From: CAIYRG01 sp965247505
GTDB taxonomy: Bacteria; Pseudomonadota; Alphaproteobacteria; Micropepsales; Micropepsaceae
Direction: 5' to 3'
Length of the DNA: 64,000 nucleotides
Assembly: GCA_965247505.1 (NCBI GenBank)
Contig: OZ252020.1
Coordinates: 4,092,001-4,156,000 of the forward strand
Shown: piece by piece, positions 25,389 through 33,442 of the stretch
Numbering within the stretch: the stretch's first letter is position 1
How the letters are laid out: every line of letters begins with the position of its first letter
The notes under the pieces: model-generated
Database searches by the model: none
What the model was told of the DNA's origin: nothing
The model's input: the letters and a program-made list of their open reading frames with translations, nothing else
Position numbers and translations under genes: made by a program

Positions 25389-26623
25389 GGCCTCAGGTGA
25401 TCGATGCAACACAGGCATTAAATCTATCTGCCGGGGTCTGGAACCCCAAGGTCTGACGTGGCCTTTCGTTGAGCCTGCGGGCGATCTTATTTAGGTGCGC
25501 CTGCGAATGCACGGATAGGTCCGTCCCTTTGGGAAAATACTGCCTTAAGAGCCCATTGGTGTTTTCGTTGGAGCCACGCTGCCAAGGGCTTTGCGGATCG
25601 CAGAAATAGACATTGATATTGGTCGCCAAGCTAAAGCGCTTGTGATCGGCAAGCTCCTTGCCCCGGTTCCAGCTCAGAGATTTGTAGAGTTCGGTGGGAA
25701 GCTTCCTGGCCTGTTTGATCAGTGCATTTACGACTGTCTCGGTGTCCTTAGAGGGGATCTTCGCCAGCATCACATAGCGGGTATGACGCTCCACCAAGGT
25801 CGCGATGTGCGTGTTCTTCGAGCCGGCCAGAAGATCGCCTTCCCAATGACCGGGCACCGCACGATCTTCCACGCTTGCAGGGCGCTCGCTGATCGAAACG
25901 ATATCCGTGATCTGCCCACGGCCATCGCCATGCGAGCTCGCACGCTTAGAGCGCCGCATTGTCCGTTTGGAGCGAAGATACCCGGTCAGTTCCTTCCTAA
26001 ATGCCCCACGGGATTGAATAAATAAGCTTCGATAGATGGTCTCGTGCGACACGCGTTTGCTCTCGTCTTCGGGATGCATCTGCTTCAGCCAACCGGCGAT
26101 CTGCTGGGGCGACCAATCCTGTTTAAGCTTGCGCGCTACTGTCTGTCGTAACTGCGCATTGCCCGCCAATTTACATCGCTTCGGCCGGCGCGCACGTATA
26201 AAGGCCGCTTCGTCGGACAATGCCGCGCGGTAGCGATCATAGCCCCCATTGCGGCGTATCTCTCGGCTCACCGTCGAGGGCGCACGGCCCAGCAACCTTG
26301 CCAAAGAGCGTGCAGATTGTTCCGCCGCGAGACCTCTGGAGATCTCCTCGCGTTCCGGCAATGTCAAAGCCAGCTTTGAACGCCGCCGGGGTGCTGGTCG
26401 GATCCCGCCAGAGGGCGACAGCTGACCACGAATCGACGACGAGGGCTTACCGAAAACTCGCCCGATCGCCTTCAGCGTTTCACCCCGAGCCCAACGCTCC
26501 CAAACTTCGTCCTTCTCTAACGCACTGAAACCGTAATGGCTTTTCTGATTCCCATTTCCTTGATCCATCGAACACTCCATCTTTTCCAATTAAGATAAAG
26601 TGTTGCGTCCATCACTTGAGGCC
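25389..26623 (-). mobile_element. IS30-family element
   Basis: About 1235 bp. The ends are imperfect inverted repeats: left GGCCTCAGGTGATCGATGC and, read inward from the right, GGCCTCAAGTGATGGACGC, both followed by AACAC. It is inserted in the GlcG/HbpS-like gene between the codons for FHNAIV and METGHP. A short target duplication of 2-3 bp, normal for the family, cannot be assigned with certainty. The element carries a single transposase on the minus strand. Confidence 0.85.
25393..26568 (-). CDS. IS30-family transposase with a changed catalytic residue
   Basis: About 391 residues. The N-terminal helix-turn-helix region has WERWARGETLKAIGRVFGKP and an IS30-type RAPSTVSREIRRNGGYDRYR. The integrase domain has the first Asp in PGHWEGDLLAGSKNTHIATL, and the Glu in QRGSNENTNGLLRQYFPKG. 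The second catalytic position, normally T-W-D-R-G, reads S-W-N-R-G here (codon AAC), so the DDE triad is broken and the enzyme is probably inactive. ATG 26568 was chosen because GGAG lies six bases upstream. It is otherwise full length. Confidence 0.9.
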   Translation of the reverse strand: MDQGNGNQKSHYGFSALEKDEVWERWARGETLKAIGRVFGKPSSSIRGQLSPSGGIRPAPRRRSKLALTLPEREEISRGLAAEQSARSLARLLGRAPSTVSREIRRNGGYDRYRAALSDEAAFIRARRPKRCKLAGNAQLRQTVARKLKQDWSPQQIAGWLKQMHPEDESKRVSHETIYRSLFIQSRGAFRKELTGYLRSKRTMRRSKRASSHGDGRGQITDIVSISERPASVEDRAVPGHWEGDLLAGSKNTHIATLVERHTRYVMLAKIPSKDTETVVNALIKQARKLPTELYKSLSWNRGKELADHKRFSLATNINVYFCDPQSPWQRGSNENTNGLLRQYFPKGTDLSVHSQAHLNKIARRLNERPRQTLGFQTPADRFNACVASIT

Positions 26624-26807
26624 ACAATCGCATTATGAAAGACTGCAGTTGCGCGCCGAAACCGTGCTGCCGTGCGCGCTTTGCCCACAGAGATCTCGCT
26701 TGAGGCAAGCTGGGTGTCGTTCATCTTCATGTAATAGGTAAGATTGGACATGTCTCACATTTGTTCCGGGTCCTTGATTGGATATTTTACCAACAAGGAG
26801 AATCATC

Positions 26808-27083
26808 ATGGGACACAGACACAGCGAAGAATTCAGGCGTGAGGCGGTTCGCATTGCGCAGACGAGCGGACTTACCCGCAAACAGATTGCATCAGATTTA
26901 GGCATTGGCTTTTCGACATTGAGCAATTGGGTTCAGTCGATGAAGCAAGATGAGCTGTCGTCGGCCCCACAAGAGGATCTGGCGAAGGAGAATGAGCGCC
27001 TGCGCAGAGAAGTTCGCCTCCTCAAGGAGGAGAGGGATCTGTTAAAAAAGGCAACAGTGTTCTTCGCGGAGCAAAGCAAATGA
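26808..27083 (+). CDS. IS3-family transposase OrfA
   Basis: The 91-residue protein has a helix-turn-helix (RREAVRIAQTSGLTRKQIAS, DLGIGFSTLSNWVQ) and a C-terminal leucine-zipper-like coil (ENERLRREVRLLKEERDLLK). AAGGAG precedes ATG 26808. Near the end the codons TTA AAA AAG contain the heptamer A AAA AAG at 27044-27050, a classic -1 slippery site, so an OrfAB fusion transposase can be made. The stop overlaps the OrfB start by ATGA. Confidence 0.92.
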   Translation: MGHRHSEEFRREAVRIAQTSGLTRKQIASDLGIGFSTLSNWVQSMKQDELSSAPQEDLAKENERLRREVRLLKEERDLLKKATVFFAEQSK

Positions 27084-27937
27084 GATTTGCCTTCGTTGAC
27101 GAACACCGCCACCAGGTCCCTGTCGAACGACTTTGCCGGATAATGGATGTCACGTCGCGTGGTTATCGGGCCTGGCGCAGCCGTCCAATCAGCCAGCGTC
27201 AGCGTAACGATCTGGTTCTGTTGGCCCATATCAGAGAGCAACACCGTTTGAGTCTTGGCAGTTACGGACGTCCGCGTATGACGGAGGAATTGAAAGAGCT
27301 GGGCTTGAACGTCGGTCATCGTCGTGTTGGGCGTTTGATGCGTGAAAACGGTATATCCGTTGTCAGAACCCGTAAATACAAGGCGACAACAGACAGCAAT
27401 CATCGTTTCAACATTGCACCGAACCTGCTGAACCGTGACTTCACAGCCACCCTGCCAAACCAGAAATGGGCAGGTGATATCAGCTACATCTGGACGCGCG
27501 AGGGGTGGTTATATCTCGCCGTGATGCTGGACCTTCATTCGCGTCGTGTCATCGGCTGGGCTGTCAGCAACCGGCTCAAGCGTGATCTGGCAATTAGAGC
27601 TTTGGATATGGCGGTGGCCCTTCGCAAGCCGCCACCAGGATGCACTCATCATACGGATCGGGGCAGCCAGTATTGTTCGCACGACTATCAGAAGCGATTG
27701 CGTCAACACGGCTTCAAAGTCTCAATGAGCGGCAAAGGCGACTGCTACGACAATGCGGTGGTCGAGACCTTCTTCAAAACGCTAAAGGCTGAACTGATCT
27801 GGCGCCAAACCTGGTACACCAGAAGAGGGGTTGAGGGCGCGCTCTTTCAGTACATCAACGGCTTCTACAATCTGCGCAGACGCCATTCAGCTTTGGGAGG
27901 TAAAAGCCCCTTGGCCTTCGAACAAAAGGCCGCTTAA
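27080..27937 (+). CDS. IS3-family transposase OrfB (DDE integrase domain)
   Basis: The protein has 285 residues. An HTH_21-like region (HREQHR-type: LAHIREQHRLSLGSYGRPRM) leads to the integrase core: QKWAGDISYIWTREGWLYLA (first Asp), CTHHTDRGSQYCSHDYQKRL (second Asp), and KGDCYDNAVVETFFKTLKAE (Glu). All three catalytic residues are present and the frame is intact, so this element may still be active. It overlaps OrfA by 4 bp. IS3 usually produces the active enzyme by frameshifting into this frame. Confidence 0.94.
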   Translation: MRFAFVDEHRHQVPVERLCRIMDVTSRGYRAWRSRPISQRQRNDLVLLAHIREQHRLSLGSYGRPRMTEELKELGLNVGHRRVGRLMRENGISVVRTRKYKATTDSNHRFNIAPNLLNRDFTATLPNQKWAGDISYIWTREGWLYLAVMLDLHSRRVIGWAVSNRLKRDLAIRALDMAVALRKPPPGCTHHTDRGSQYCSHDYQKRLRQHGFKVSMSGKGDCYDNAVVETFFKTLKAELIWRQTWYTRRGVEGALFQYINGFYNLRRRHSALGGKSPLAFEQKAA

Positions 27938-28325
27938 ATGAGTAGCGGATCCGGAATCAAACCGGGACAAGTCCAGATCGCCGGCGGGTGACACGACAGC
28001 GATAGCGAGATTCCAGCCGCGGCGTGCCGCTTCCGTAGCGGCAGCCTCAACCGCAATCTTTGCCGTCTCCACGGAGATCGTTGCGCCGTAAGGGATATTG
28101 AATGGCATCTCATCCGGCACCCCTTCTGCAGCGCTTGCATTTTGTACGGCGAGTGCCAAGACAATCCCAGCCAGGATCATTTTGGTTCTATACATCGGCC
28201 AACCCCCTCCATTCGCGTTTAGCTTTCGAAGTATAAGCTGCGAACTGCGCCAGTAATATCCCTTAAGCTTTCCTCAACTGCAAATTCATGCGACTTTTTT
28301 AGAAGTGATTTGGCAGGAGAATCAT

Positions 28326-28865
28326 ATGACAAGTTTTTGTCGGGTAGCTGCTCATGGTTTTGTACTCGCGCTAGCCCTAACGGTTTCAACAGCCCTACTT
28401 GCCGCCGAACTGCGGCCGGGGCTTTGGACGCAGACGATCACAAGCGACATGTCGGGGATGGAATTGCCTGAGATGCCTGATATTCCGCCGGAAACGCTCG
28501 CGCAGATGGAAGCGATGGGGATTCAGCTGCCGAATATGGACTTTAGCCAGCCTCGCGCAACAACAGTTCAGACCTGCATTACCCCGGACGAAATTGCCAA
28601 CCGGGAGCCCTTCGATATGGATGAGGATATGGACGACGACTGCCGGCAAGAAAATTTGCAAACGAGCGATTCTGGGATGAGCATGGATCTTGTTTGTACC
28701 GGGGCGATGAATGGAATGGGACGCATCGAGTACGTGTTCGAGAGCGATAGGCGCCATTCCGGAACGATGAACTTCCAAAGCACGAGCGGCGGGCGCGTTG
28801 CGAATATGAACAATACCATAGAAGGCAATTGGGTGTCTGCCGATTGCGGGAATGTTGCTCCATAA
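28326..28865 (+). CDS. DUF3617-like exported protein
   Basis: The protein has 179 residues with a signal peptide ending ALLAAEL. The DUF3617 pattern follows: ELRPGLWTQTITSDMSGMEL, a Pro-rich PEMPDIPPETLAQMEAMGIQ, TTVQTCITPDEIANREPFDM with the first conserved Cys, a DDDCRQENLQTSDSGMSMDL segment and a final ISADCG-like NWVSADCGNV. The four cysteines probably pair in the periplasm. CAGGAGAATC precedes ATG 28326. The function of the family is unknown. Confidence 0.86.
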   Translation: MTSFCRVAAHGFVLALALTVSTALLAAELRPGLWTQTITSDMSGMELPEMPDIPPETLAQMEAMGIQLPNMDFSQPRATTVQTCITPDEIANREPFDMDEDMDDDCRQENLQTSDSGMSMDLVCTGAMNGMGRIEYVFESDRRHSGTMNFQSTSGGRVANMNNTIEGNWVSADCGNVAP

Positions 28866-28964
28866 GCTGAAGCGATAGTTGCGCTGGCAATAGAGCTGCG
28901 GCACGATTGCTGAACACGCGGGCACCTTTCTCGAGGCGGTGCGAATTGATTTACGTTTTGGCCT

Positions 28965-30473
28965 TTGTTCTGTCTTTATTTGGTGTTTGGCTGGGGACTT
29001 AATCCGGCTTACGAGTGCGATTTGATATTTCATAATCTTCTCACTGAATGTCGTGCGTGGGTTGCCCCGCTGGCCGCAATTGTACTTGGCGGCACAGTTT
29101 CACTCGCAAATCCTGCGTTTGCACAGAACGATCTTGGCCCAATTGCCGCCCCGACCAGCAGCATTTCGGTTGGTACGCTTCCGGTTGTTCGAAGCGAGAG
29201 TCAGCAGCTCACTGATTACGCGCGCGGGCTATTTGAAGGGCTATTGGTGCGAGAAGGGATACCTCGTGGCGCGTTAGTGATTGTGTCGCGCGATCGTGTC
29301 GATATGGCCGAAGTTTTCGGCGAGGATGTGGGCGAGAATGCGTTGCTTGCGCTGGGCACGCTTTCGGACCTTTTCGGCGTGGTGTCCGCAATGCAATTGG
29401 TCCAAGAGGCGCGTCTCTTCCCGGCAGAGGATTTGGCCGCTGCGGTTGGAGAACCGGTGTCGCGCGGCGTTACGCTTGGTGATCTTCTGAGCAACCAGCT
29501 TGATGACAGTGCGAATCTATTGGCTTTGGCCGTCGAGCATGCTTCCGCTCTGGCGTATGACGAGTATATCTCGAATCAAATCCTCGATCCTCTCGGCATG
29601 GCGCGGAGCCGTTTCGAAATCGGTGTTGGGATGCTCGTTACAGCAGGCGATATGAGCCAATTCTTGGGCGCGCTGGTGGGCAATAGCGGTGCGAGGGGAG
29701 GAAGCATCCTTTTGCCCGCGACGCTCGAATTAATGCGGCGCGGACACTATTCGCGCCACCCAGCCTTGCCCGGATGGAGTTACGGGTTTGCCGAAATGGA
29801 GCGCAATGGGTGGCGCGCATTGCAGCGCGACGGCGTGTTAATGGAATCGTCTTATCCTGAGAGCCGCATTGTTATTATCCCCGAACTGCAGGTCGCCTAT
29901 TTTGTTTCGGTTACTGCGGGTGCGAGTGCTGAGTTCTGGCGGACGTTGGACAGCGAACTGTTTGACCAACTTGCCCCGCAGCGTGCAGCGCCGGCTAACT
30001 TACGGACGTCTCCTGAGCCCTCACCACAAGATACATTAGAGGTCGAAGGGCTCTATCGCCCGCGCGTCGACGCCGATGATGGCGTCTTCCTGACCGCAAA
30101 GGAGGAACCACTTCGTATTGAAGCAGCTGGGGCGAATCTCCACCTCAGCGGTGCCGAAAATCTGGAGCTACGGCCGATTGCGGGCGGGGCATGGCGTTCG
30201 GAAGGGGCGCTAATCCCAGCTGCATTTGTAGACGGTGTGTTTTGGCTCGGCTCCACCGCCTATGTCCCCGTTCCGAGTTGGCAAACCCCTGGAAATTATC
30301 TAGTTGCAGCCGCCATCCTGGGATTACTATCATTCTTAGCGCTGGTGGTCCGGGCCCGAGAACCCGCGCTCATGGGCTTAAGCGCGCAGCGGAGCCAGGA
30401 GATTATCATCGGACTTGCCGGGTTAACCGCTATTTTGATCTCAATAGCAGTTGTCTTGCACAGCTGGACTTAG
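28965..30473 (+). CDS. Beta-lactamase-related (serine hydrolase fold) membrane protein, catalytic motif degenerate
   Basis: About 500 residues. A hydrophobic N-terminal segment ends LANPAFAQND, and two helices at the C-terminus (YLVAAAILGLLSFLALVVRA and IIIGLAGLTAILISIAVVLH) anchor it. The middle aligns with class C beta-lactamase/PBP4-type proteins (ALLALGTLSDLFGVVSAMQL, YDEYISNQILDPLGMARSRF). Where relatives have G-S-x-S-K-x-F, this reads G-T-L-S-D-L-F, so the nucleophile Ser is Thr and the Lys is Asp; the Y-x-N loop region reads DDSANLL. It is probably a non-catalytic binding protein. The exact start is uncertain; TTG 28965 is the outer limit. Confidence 0.7.
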   Translation: MFCLYLVFGWGLNPAYECDLIFHNLLTECRAWVAPLAAIVLGGTVSLANPAFAQNDLGPIAAPTSSISVGTLPVVRSESQQLTDYARGLFEGLLVREGIPRGALVIVSRDRVDMAEVFGEDVGENALLALGTLSDLFGVVSAMQLVQEARLFPAEDLAAAVGEPVSRGVTLGDLLSNQLDDSANLLALAVEHASALAYDEYISNQILDPLGMARSRFEIGVGMLVTAGDMSQFLGALVGNSGARGGSILLPATLELMRRGHYSRHPALPGWSYGFAEMERNGWRALQRDGVLMESSYPESRIVIIPELQVAYFVSVTAGASAEFWRTLDSELFDQLAPQRAAPANLRTSPEPSPQDTLEVEGLYRPRVDADDGVFLTAKEEPLRIEAAGANLHLSGAENLELRPIAGGAWRSEGALIPAAFVDGVFWLGSTAYVPVPSWQTPGNYLVAAAILGLLSFLALVVRAREPALMGLSAQRSQEIIIGLAGLTAILISIAVVLHSWT

Positions 30474-30536
30474 GTACTTACACAAGGCTTTTGATAGGGA
30501 TTCGGCTCGAGAACGACGCCCGCAGGGATAGATCAC

Positions 30537-31157
30537 ATGAACGATTTCATACCGTCGCGCATGGATGATGACGACGACGACAAACCGGAGAAAGACGGCG
30601 CGCCGGCAAATCAGCCCAACAACCAAGTTGCCGAAGCTTTGTTCAAGGCTCGGACCGTCCTCATTTTTGGCGAGATTACGATGAAGCTCGCCGAACGCGT
30701 TACGGCACAGCTTTTGGCCTACGCCCAACAGGGCGACGAAGACATCAAAATATTCGTCAATTCGCCCGGTGGCCATGTGGAATCTGGCGATACGATTCAC
30801 GATATGATCCGCTTCTGCGGTCCAAAGGTGAAGATGATCGGAACAGGTTGGGTGGCGAGCGCCGGCGCGCATATTTTTTTGGGAGCGAAAAAGGAGAACC
30901 GTTTTTGCCTTCTCAACACGCGATTTCTTCTCCATCAACCCTTGGGTGGTGTTTCAGGCCAGGCGTCCGACATCACCATTGAGGCGGAAGAAATTCTGAA
31001 GATGCAAGAACGCATCAATCGGATCATTGCGCAGGAAACCGGACAGCCATACGAAAAAGTGGTCGCCGACACTGAACGCAATTTTTGGATTGGTGCCGAG
31101 GAGGCAATTGCATACGGCCTGGTCTCAAAAATTGTATCTAGTGCTGACGACGTGTAG
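30537..31157 (+). CDS. ClpP-like protease subunit with Asp-to-Asn change in the triad
   Basis: The protein has 206 residues. The N-terminus is acidic and variable (PSRMDDDDDDKPEKDG), unlike the usual propeptide. The ClpP core has DIKIFVNSPGGHVESGDTIH, WVASAGAHIFLGAKKENRFC with the nucleophile Ser, FLLHQPLGGVSGQASDITIE with the His, and ADTERNFWIGAEEAIAYGLV. In E. coli ClpP the catalytic Asp is in E-R-D-R-F; here that position is Asn (E-R-N-F-W). It may be a non-canonical or regulatory ClpP. No clpX or clpA gene adjoins it, so it is apparently a second ClpP copy. Confidence 0.86.
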   Translation: MNDFIPSRMDDDDDDKPEKDGAPANQPNNQVAEALFKARTVLIFGEITMKLAERVTAQLLAYAQQGDEDIKIFVNSPGGHVESGDTIHDMIRFCGPKVKMIGTGWVASAGAHIFLGAKKENRFCLLNTRFLLHQPLGGVSGQASDITIEAEEILKMQERINRIIAQETGQPYEKVVADTERNFWIGAEEAIAYGLVSKIVSSADDV

Positions 31158-31197
31158 CCGGTCAAGGGAACACAACCAAAACCTGGCATTGGTCTTT

Positions 31198-31611
31198 TTA
31201 GTTTTCTGATAACGCGTCGAGCACGGCCTCAAGCGGAAGAAGTACGCATTTGTGTCGGTTGCGGTGTGATGCCGCTCCTAAAAGCGCGCTGTATTCTGCA
31301 AACGGGGCAGGCGGGACCTCGCCGCCTTGCAGCATGGCAGCGACTTGTTTTTGTAAAGTCTCGACGGTCCGTCCGTCTCCGACAAGATGTGCGCCAAGGA
31401 TGGATGCGGAAGCCTGTGTCAGCACGCATGCCTGCGTAACATGTGCAAATTGCGCCACCCGCCCATTGTCTAGTTTCAGTGTTACGTTGATCTTATCGCC
31501 GCAAATCGGGTTGTGCGCTGTTCCCGATGCATCGCATGGCTCAATACGCCCGGCCCCCGCCGCCAATGCGGCTAGTCGCAAGAGCTCTTTTGAATATAGC
31601 GGCTCATTCAT
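31198..31611 (-). CDS. NifU/IscU-like iron-sulfur scaffold protein
   Basis: The protein has 137 residues. It matches the IscU/SufU N-terminal domain: PICGDKINVTLKLDNGRVAQ (Cys-Gly-Asp), TQACVLTQASASILGAHLVG (second Cys) and NRHKCVLLPLEAVLDAL (third Cys). These are the three cysteines that hold a nascent Fe-S cluster. The stop lies 9 bp from the MocA fusion gene (ends 31621) and both are on the minus strand, so a role in supplying clusters to the molybdenum hydroxylase system or general Fe-S assembly is possible (inference). Confidence 0.88.
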   Translation of the reverse strand: MNEPLYSKELLRLAALAAGAGRIEPCDASGTAHNPICGDKINVTLKLDNGRVAQFAHVTQACVLTQASASILGAHLVGDGRTVETLQKQVAAMLQGGEVPPAPFAEYSALLGAASHRNRHKCVLLPLEAVLDALSEN

Positions 31612-31620
31612 ATTGAGAAT

Positions 31621-33261
31621 TTATCCGGACGATGACTGGGCGCGTAGCTTTAGGGCCGCCAACGCTTCTGGCGTATCCACGTCGTAAAATACAACGCCGT
31701 CTGCTTGCACTTCGCAAACAAATCCATCATGTGCGCCAATGAGGTGTTTCGCGCCGCTGTCTCCATTGACCTGTTCTATTTCGGCAAAGAATTGCCGCGC
31801 CCATAGAACGGGATTGCCGCGTTTGCCCTCTGCAGTCGCGACGCAGATGGCGCGTCCGTCGTCCGGTGAAAAACCGGCAAGCATGCGCTCGATGAGGCTG
31901 GTCGGAATTTCAGGCATATCGCCAAGCAATACCAGAGCGCCGTCGGCGTTTTCGGGAACCGACGCGATTCCCGTGCGAAGTGAGCTGCTGAGTCCCTCAG
32001 CATACTGCGGGTTATGGGCGAACGCAACATCTACGCCTTCAAGCGCCTTTCTTATCTCTCCAGCCTGGTGGCCGGTGACGATAATCACCGGTTCTAAATC
32101 AGACGCTAAAGCCGCATCGAGGGTTTTGCGTATCAGTGCAACGTCATCGATCTCCGCCAGCAATTTATTGCTGCCCATCCGCGACGACAAACCCGCGGCA
32201 AGAATAATTCCTGCAACGCGCGGCGCGCGTGGGTTCGCATTTGTAGAATCTGATTTGTCTTCCTTGGCATGCCGTGGCTGCGAACGATCGGTGGTTTCGC
32301 TAAGCAATCCGCCCACGCCCATACGCATGATGTCCTCACGCCCGACACTTAAGCCTGCAAAAAGCCGCCGCAAGACAAAATCCAAGCCATTGACCTTCGG
32401 CGAACGCGCACAACCAGGAAGGCCGATAACCGGCTTACCGTTTAAATCTCCCAGAAGAAGTAGATTACCAGGGTCGACGGGCATCCCGAAATGGATGATG
32501 TTTCCACCTGCATTCTCTATGCCGCGCGGTATGACATCTCGACGATCTGAAACGGCCGAGGCACCGAGTAAAAAATATATCTCGACATGTTTTTTGGTGG
32601 CCTCGCTCAGCGAGTATGACACGGCATCTGGCGTATGCTCACAATCGGCTTCATGAATTATCGTGCCGCCGAGAGGCTTCAGCCGCGCCGCCATGGTGCT
32701 ACGCGTCTTTGCGATTACGCTGTCTTTTTGCCGTGAGAGTTTTGTGGTGATGAGTGCCGCACTCATCGATTTAAATGGAGCGACGCGAATTGGCGCGGCT
32801 GAACCCAACTTAGAGAGCTTATCTACTGCGGCACTTGGTGCCCCATATGGAATGACTTTGATGGTTGCCACCATGTCGCCCTTGGCAACCATGGCAAAGG
32901 GAGCAAGCGTTGCAACGGTAAGTGAGTCGTCCGTCAGGTTAGCGCTCTCGATCGTCGCTCGATCCAGCGCTACGATTCCGTCTGCCACCGCGTAAAGATT
33001 CGCGCGGCCTGTAAACGCCGCGCCAGCTCGAAGGCCTTCACCTGCAAAACTTCCGGCGATCTCGCCTGCCGCTTGATCTTCGCCGGTATCGCCTGCTTCG
33101 AGCTTGGCGACAGTAACCTCGGAGGTGCCGGCGGCTAGCAAATTAGAGATATCTTGTTCGGAAAGAACCCGGCCTTTTTTGAACCGTTTGCCTCTGGCAT
33201 TCAGGCTGTGAGCCAGAATCGCCCCCAAGGCGTCTGCTGTTCTCATTGTCTCAAAGCGCAT
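31621..33261 (-). CDS. Molybdopterin-binding domain fused to MocA-like molybdenum cofactor nucleotidyltransferase
   Basis: The protein has 546 residues with two domains. Residues 1-340 resemble MoeA/MoCF-type molybdopterin-binding proteins (GKRFKKGRVLSEQDISNLLA, HVEIYFLLGASAVSDRRDVI, GKPVIGLPGCARSPKVNGLD). From about residue 350 a MobA/MocA-type NTP transferase begins with VAGIILAAGLSSRMGSNKLL, followed by PVIIVTGHQAGEIRKAL and ALVLLGDMPEIPTSLIERML. MocA makes the cytosine dinucleotide form of the cofactor used by xanthine oxidase/CODH-type enzymes, which fits coxS, coxM and xdhC 5-8 kb away. A linker rich in Ser, Asp and Asn joins the domains. Confidence 0.9.
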   Translation of the reverse strand: MRFETMRTADALGAILAHSLNARGKRFKKGRVLSEQDISNLLAAGTSEVTVAKLEAGDTGEDQAAGEIAGSFAGEGLRAGAAFTGRANLYAVADGIVALDRATIESANLTDDSLTVATLAPFAMVAKGDMVATIKVIPYGAPSAAVDKLSKLGSAAPIRVAPFKSMSAALITTKLSRQKDSVIAKTRSTMAARLKPLGGTIIHEADCEHTPDAVSYSLSEATKKHVEIYFLLGASAVSDRRDVIPRGIENAGGNIIHFGMPVDPGNLLLLGDLNGKPVIGLPGCARSPKVNGLDFVLRRLFAGLSVGREDIMRMGVGGLLSETTDRSQPRHAKEDKSDSTNANPRAPRVAGIILAAGLSSRMGSNKLLAEIDDVALIRKTLDAALASDLEPVIIVTGHQAGEIRKALEGVDVAFAHNPQYAEGLSSSLRTGIASVPENADGALVLLGDMPEIPTSLIERMLAGFSPDDGRAICVATAEGKRGNPVLWARQFFAEIEQVNGDSGAKHLIGAHDGFVCEVQADGVVFYDVDTPEALAALKLRAQSSSG

Positions 33262-33442
33262 GAACCTAACCTAGGGTCCGCAGGGGAACGCCGCAATATC
33301 AGAAGAGGAGCGAATAATCGCTTGGAACTGCGGAGAAATTTGCCATCTCAGGACTGTTACACCCGTCTCGCTTGACCCATTTGCCTGACGCGCTCATTAT
33401 CTCGCCAAATTAGACATTTGGCCGCCATGCGGGGAGAAAATC

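Larger units (their letters stand above)
26751..27969 (+). mobile_element. IS3-family element inside the GlcG/HbpS-like gene
   Basis: About 1219 bp. The inverted ends start TGTCTCACATTTGTTCC on the left and, read inward, TGTCCCGGTTTGATTCC on the right, agreeing at 16 of the first 23 positions. It carries two overlapping ORFs with an A6G slippery site. The host gene sequence on each side (GATCTGGACT and TGTCCAATCTT on the minus strand) rejoins in frame. The flank shares GGACA with the right tip, so the exact target duplication cannot be fixed. Confidence 0.88.
25211..28195 (-). pseudogene. GlcG/HbpS-like exported protein gene split into three parts by two IS elements
   Basis: The three minus-strand pieces, joined in order, rebuild one GlcG/HbpS protein. 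The N-terminal piece (about 28195-27970) has a signal peptide ending ASAAEG and ends WNLAIAVVSPAGDLD. The middle (about 26750-26624) continues SNLTYYMKMNDTQLASSEIS and GKARTAARFRRATAVFHNAI. The C-terminal piece (about 25388-25211) gives METGHPYVATLHSDVVASPG, GGIPIVINGELVGAIGCSGA and VACQVGIDAITQ before TAA. An IS3 element separates the first two and an IS30 element the last two. Reading frame is preserved across both joins. GGAGGGGG precedes the ATG. A full-length relative is at 9991. Confidence 0.9.

Noticed and set aside
25591..26025. Plus-strand open frame of 144 residues
   Set aside because: It is antisense to the IS30 transposase and has no family-like features.
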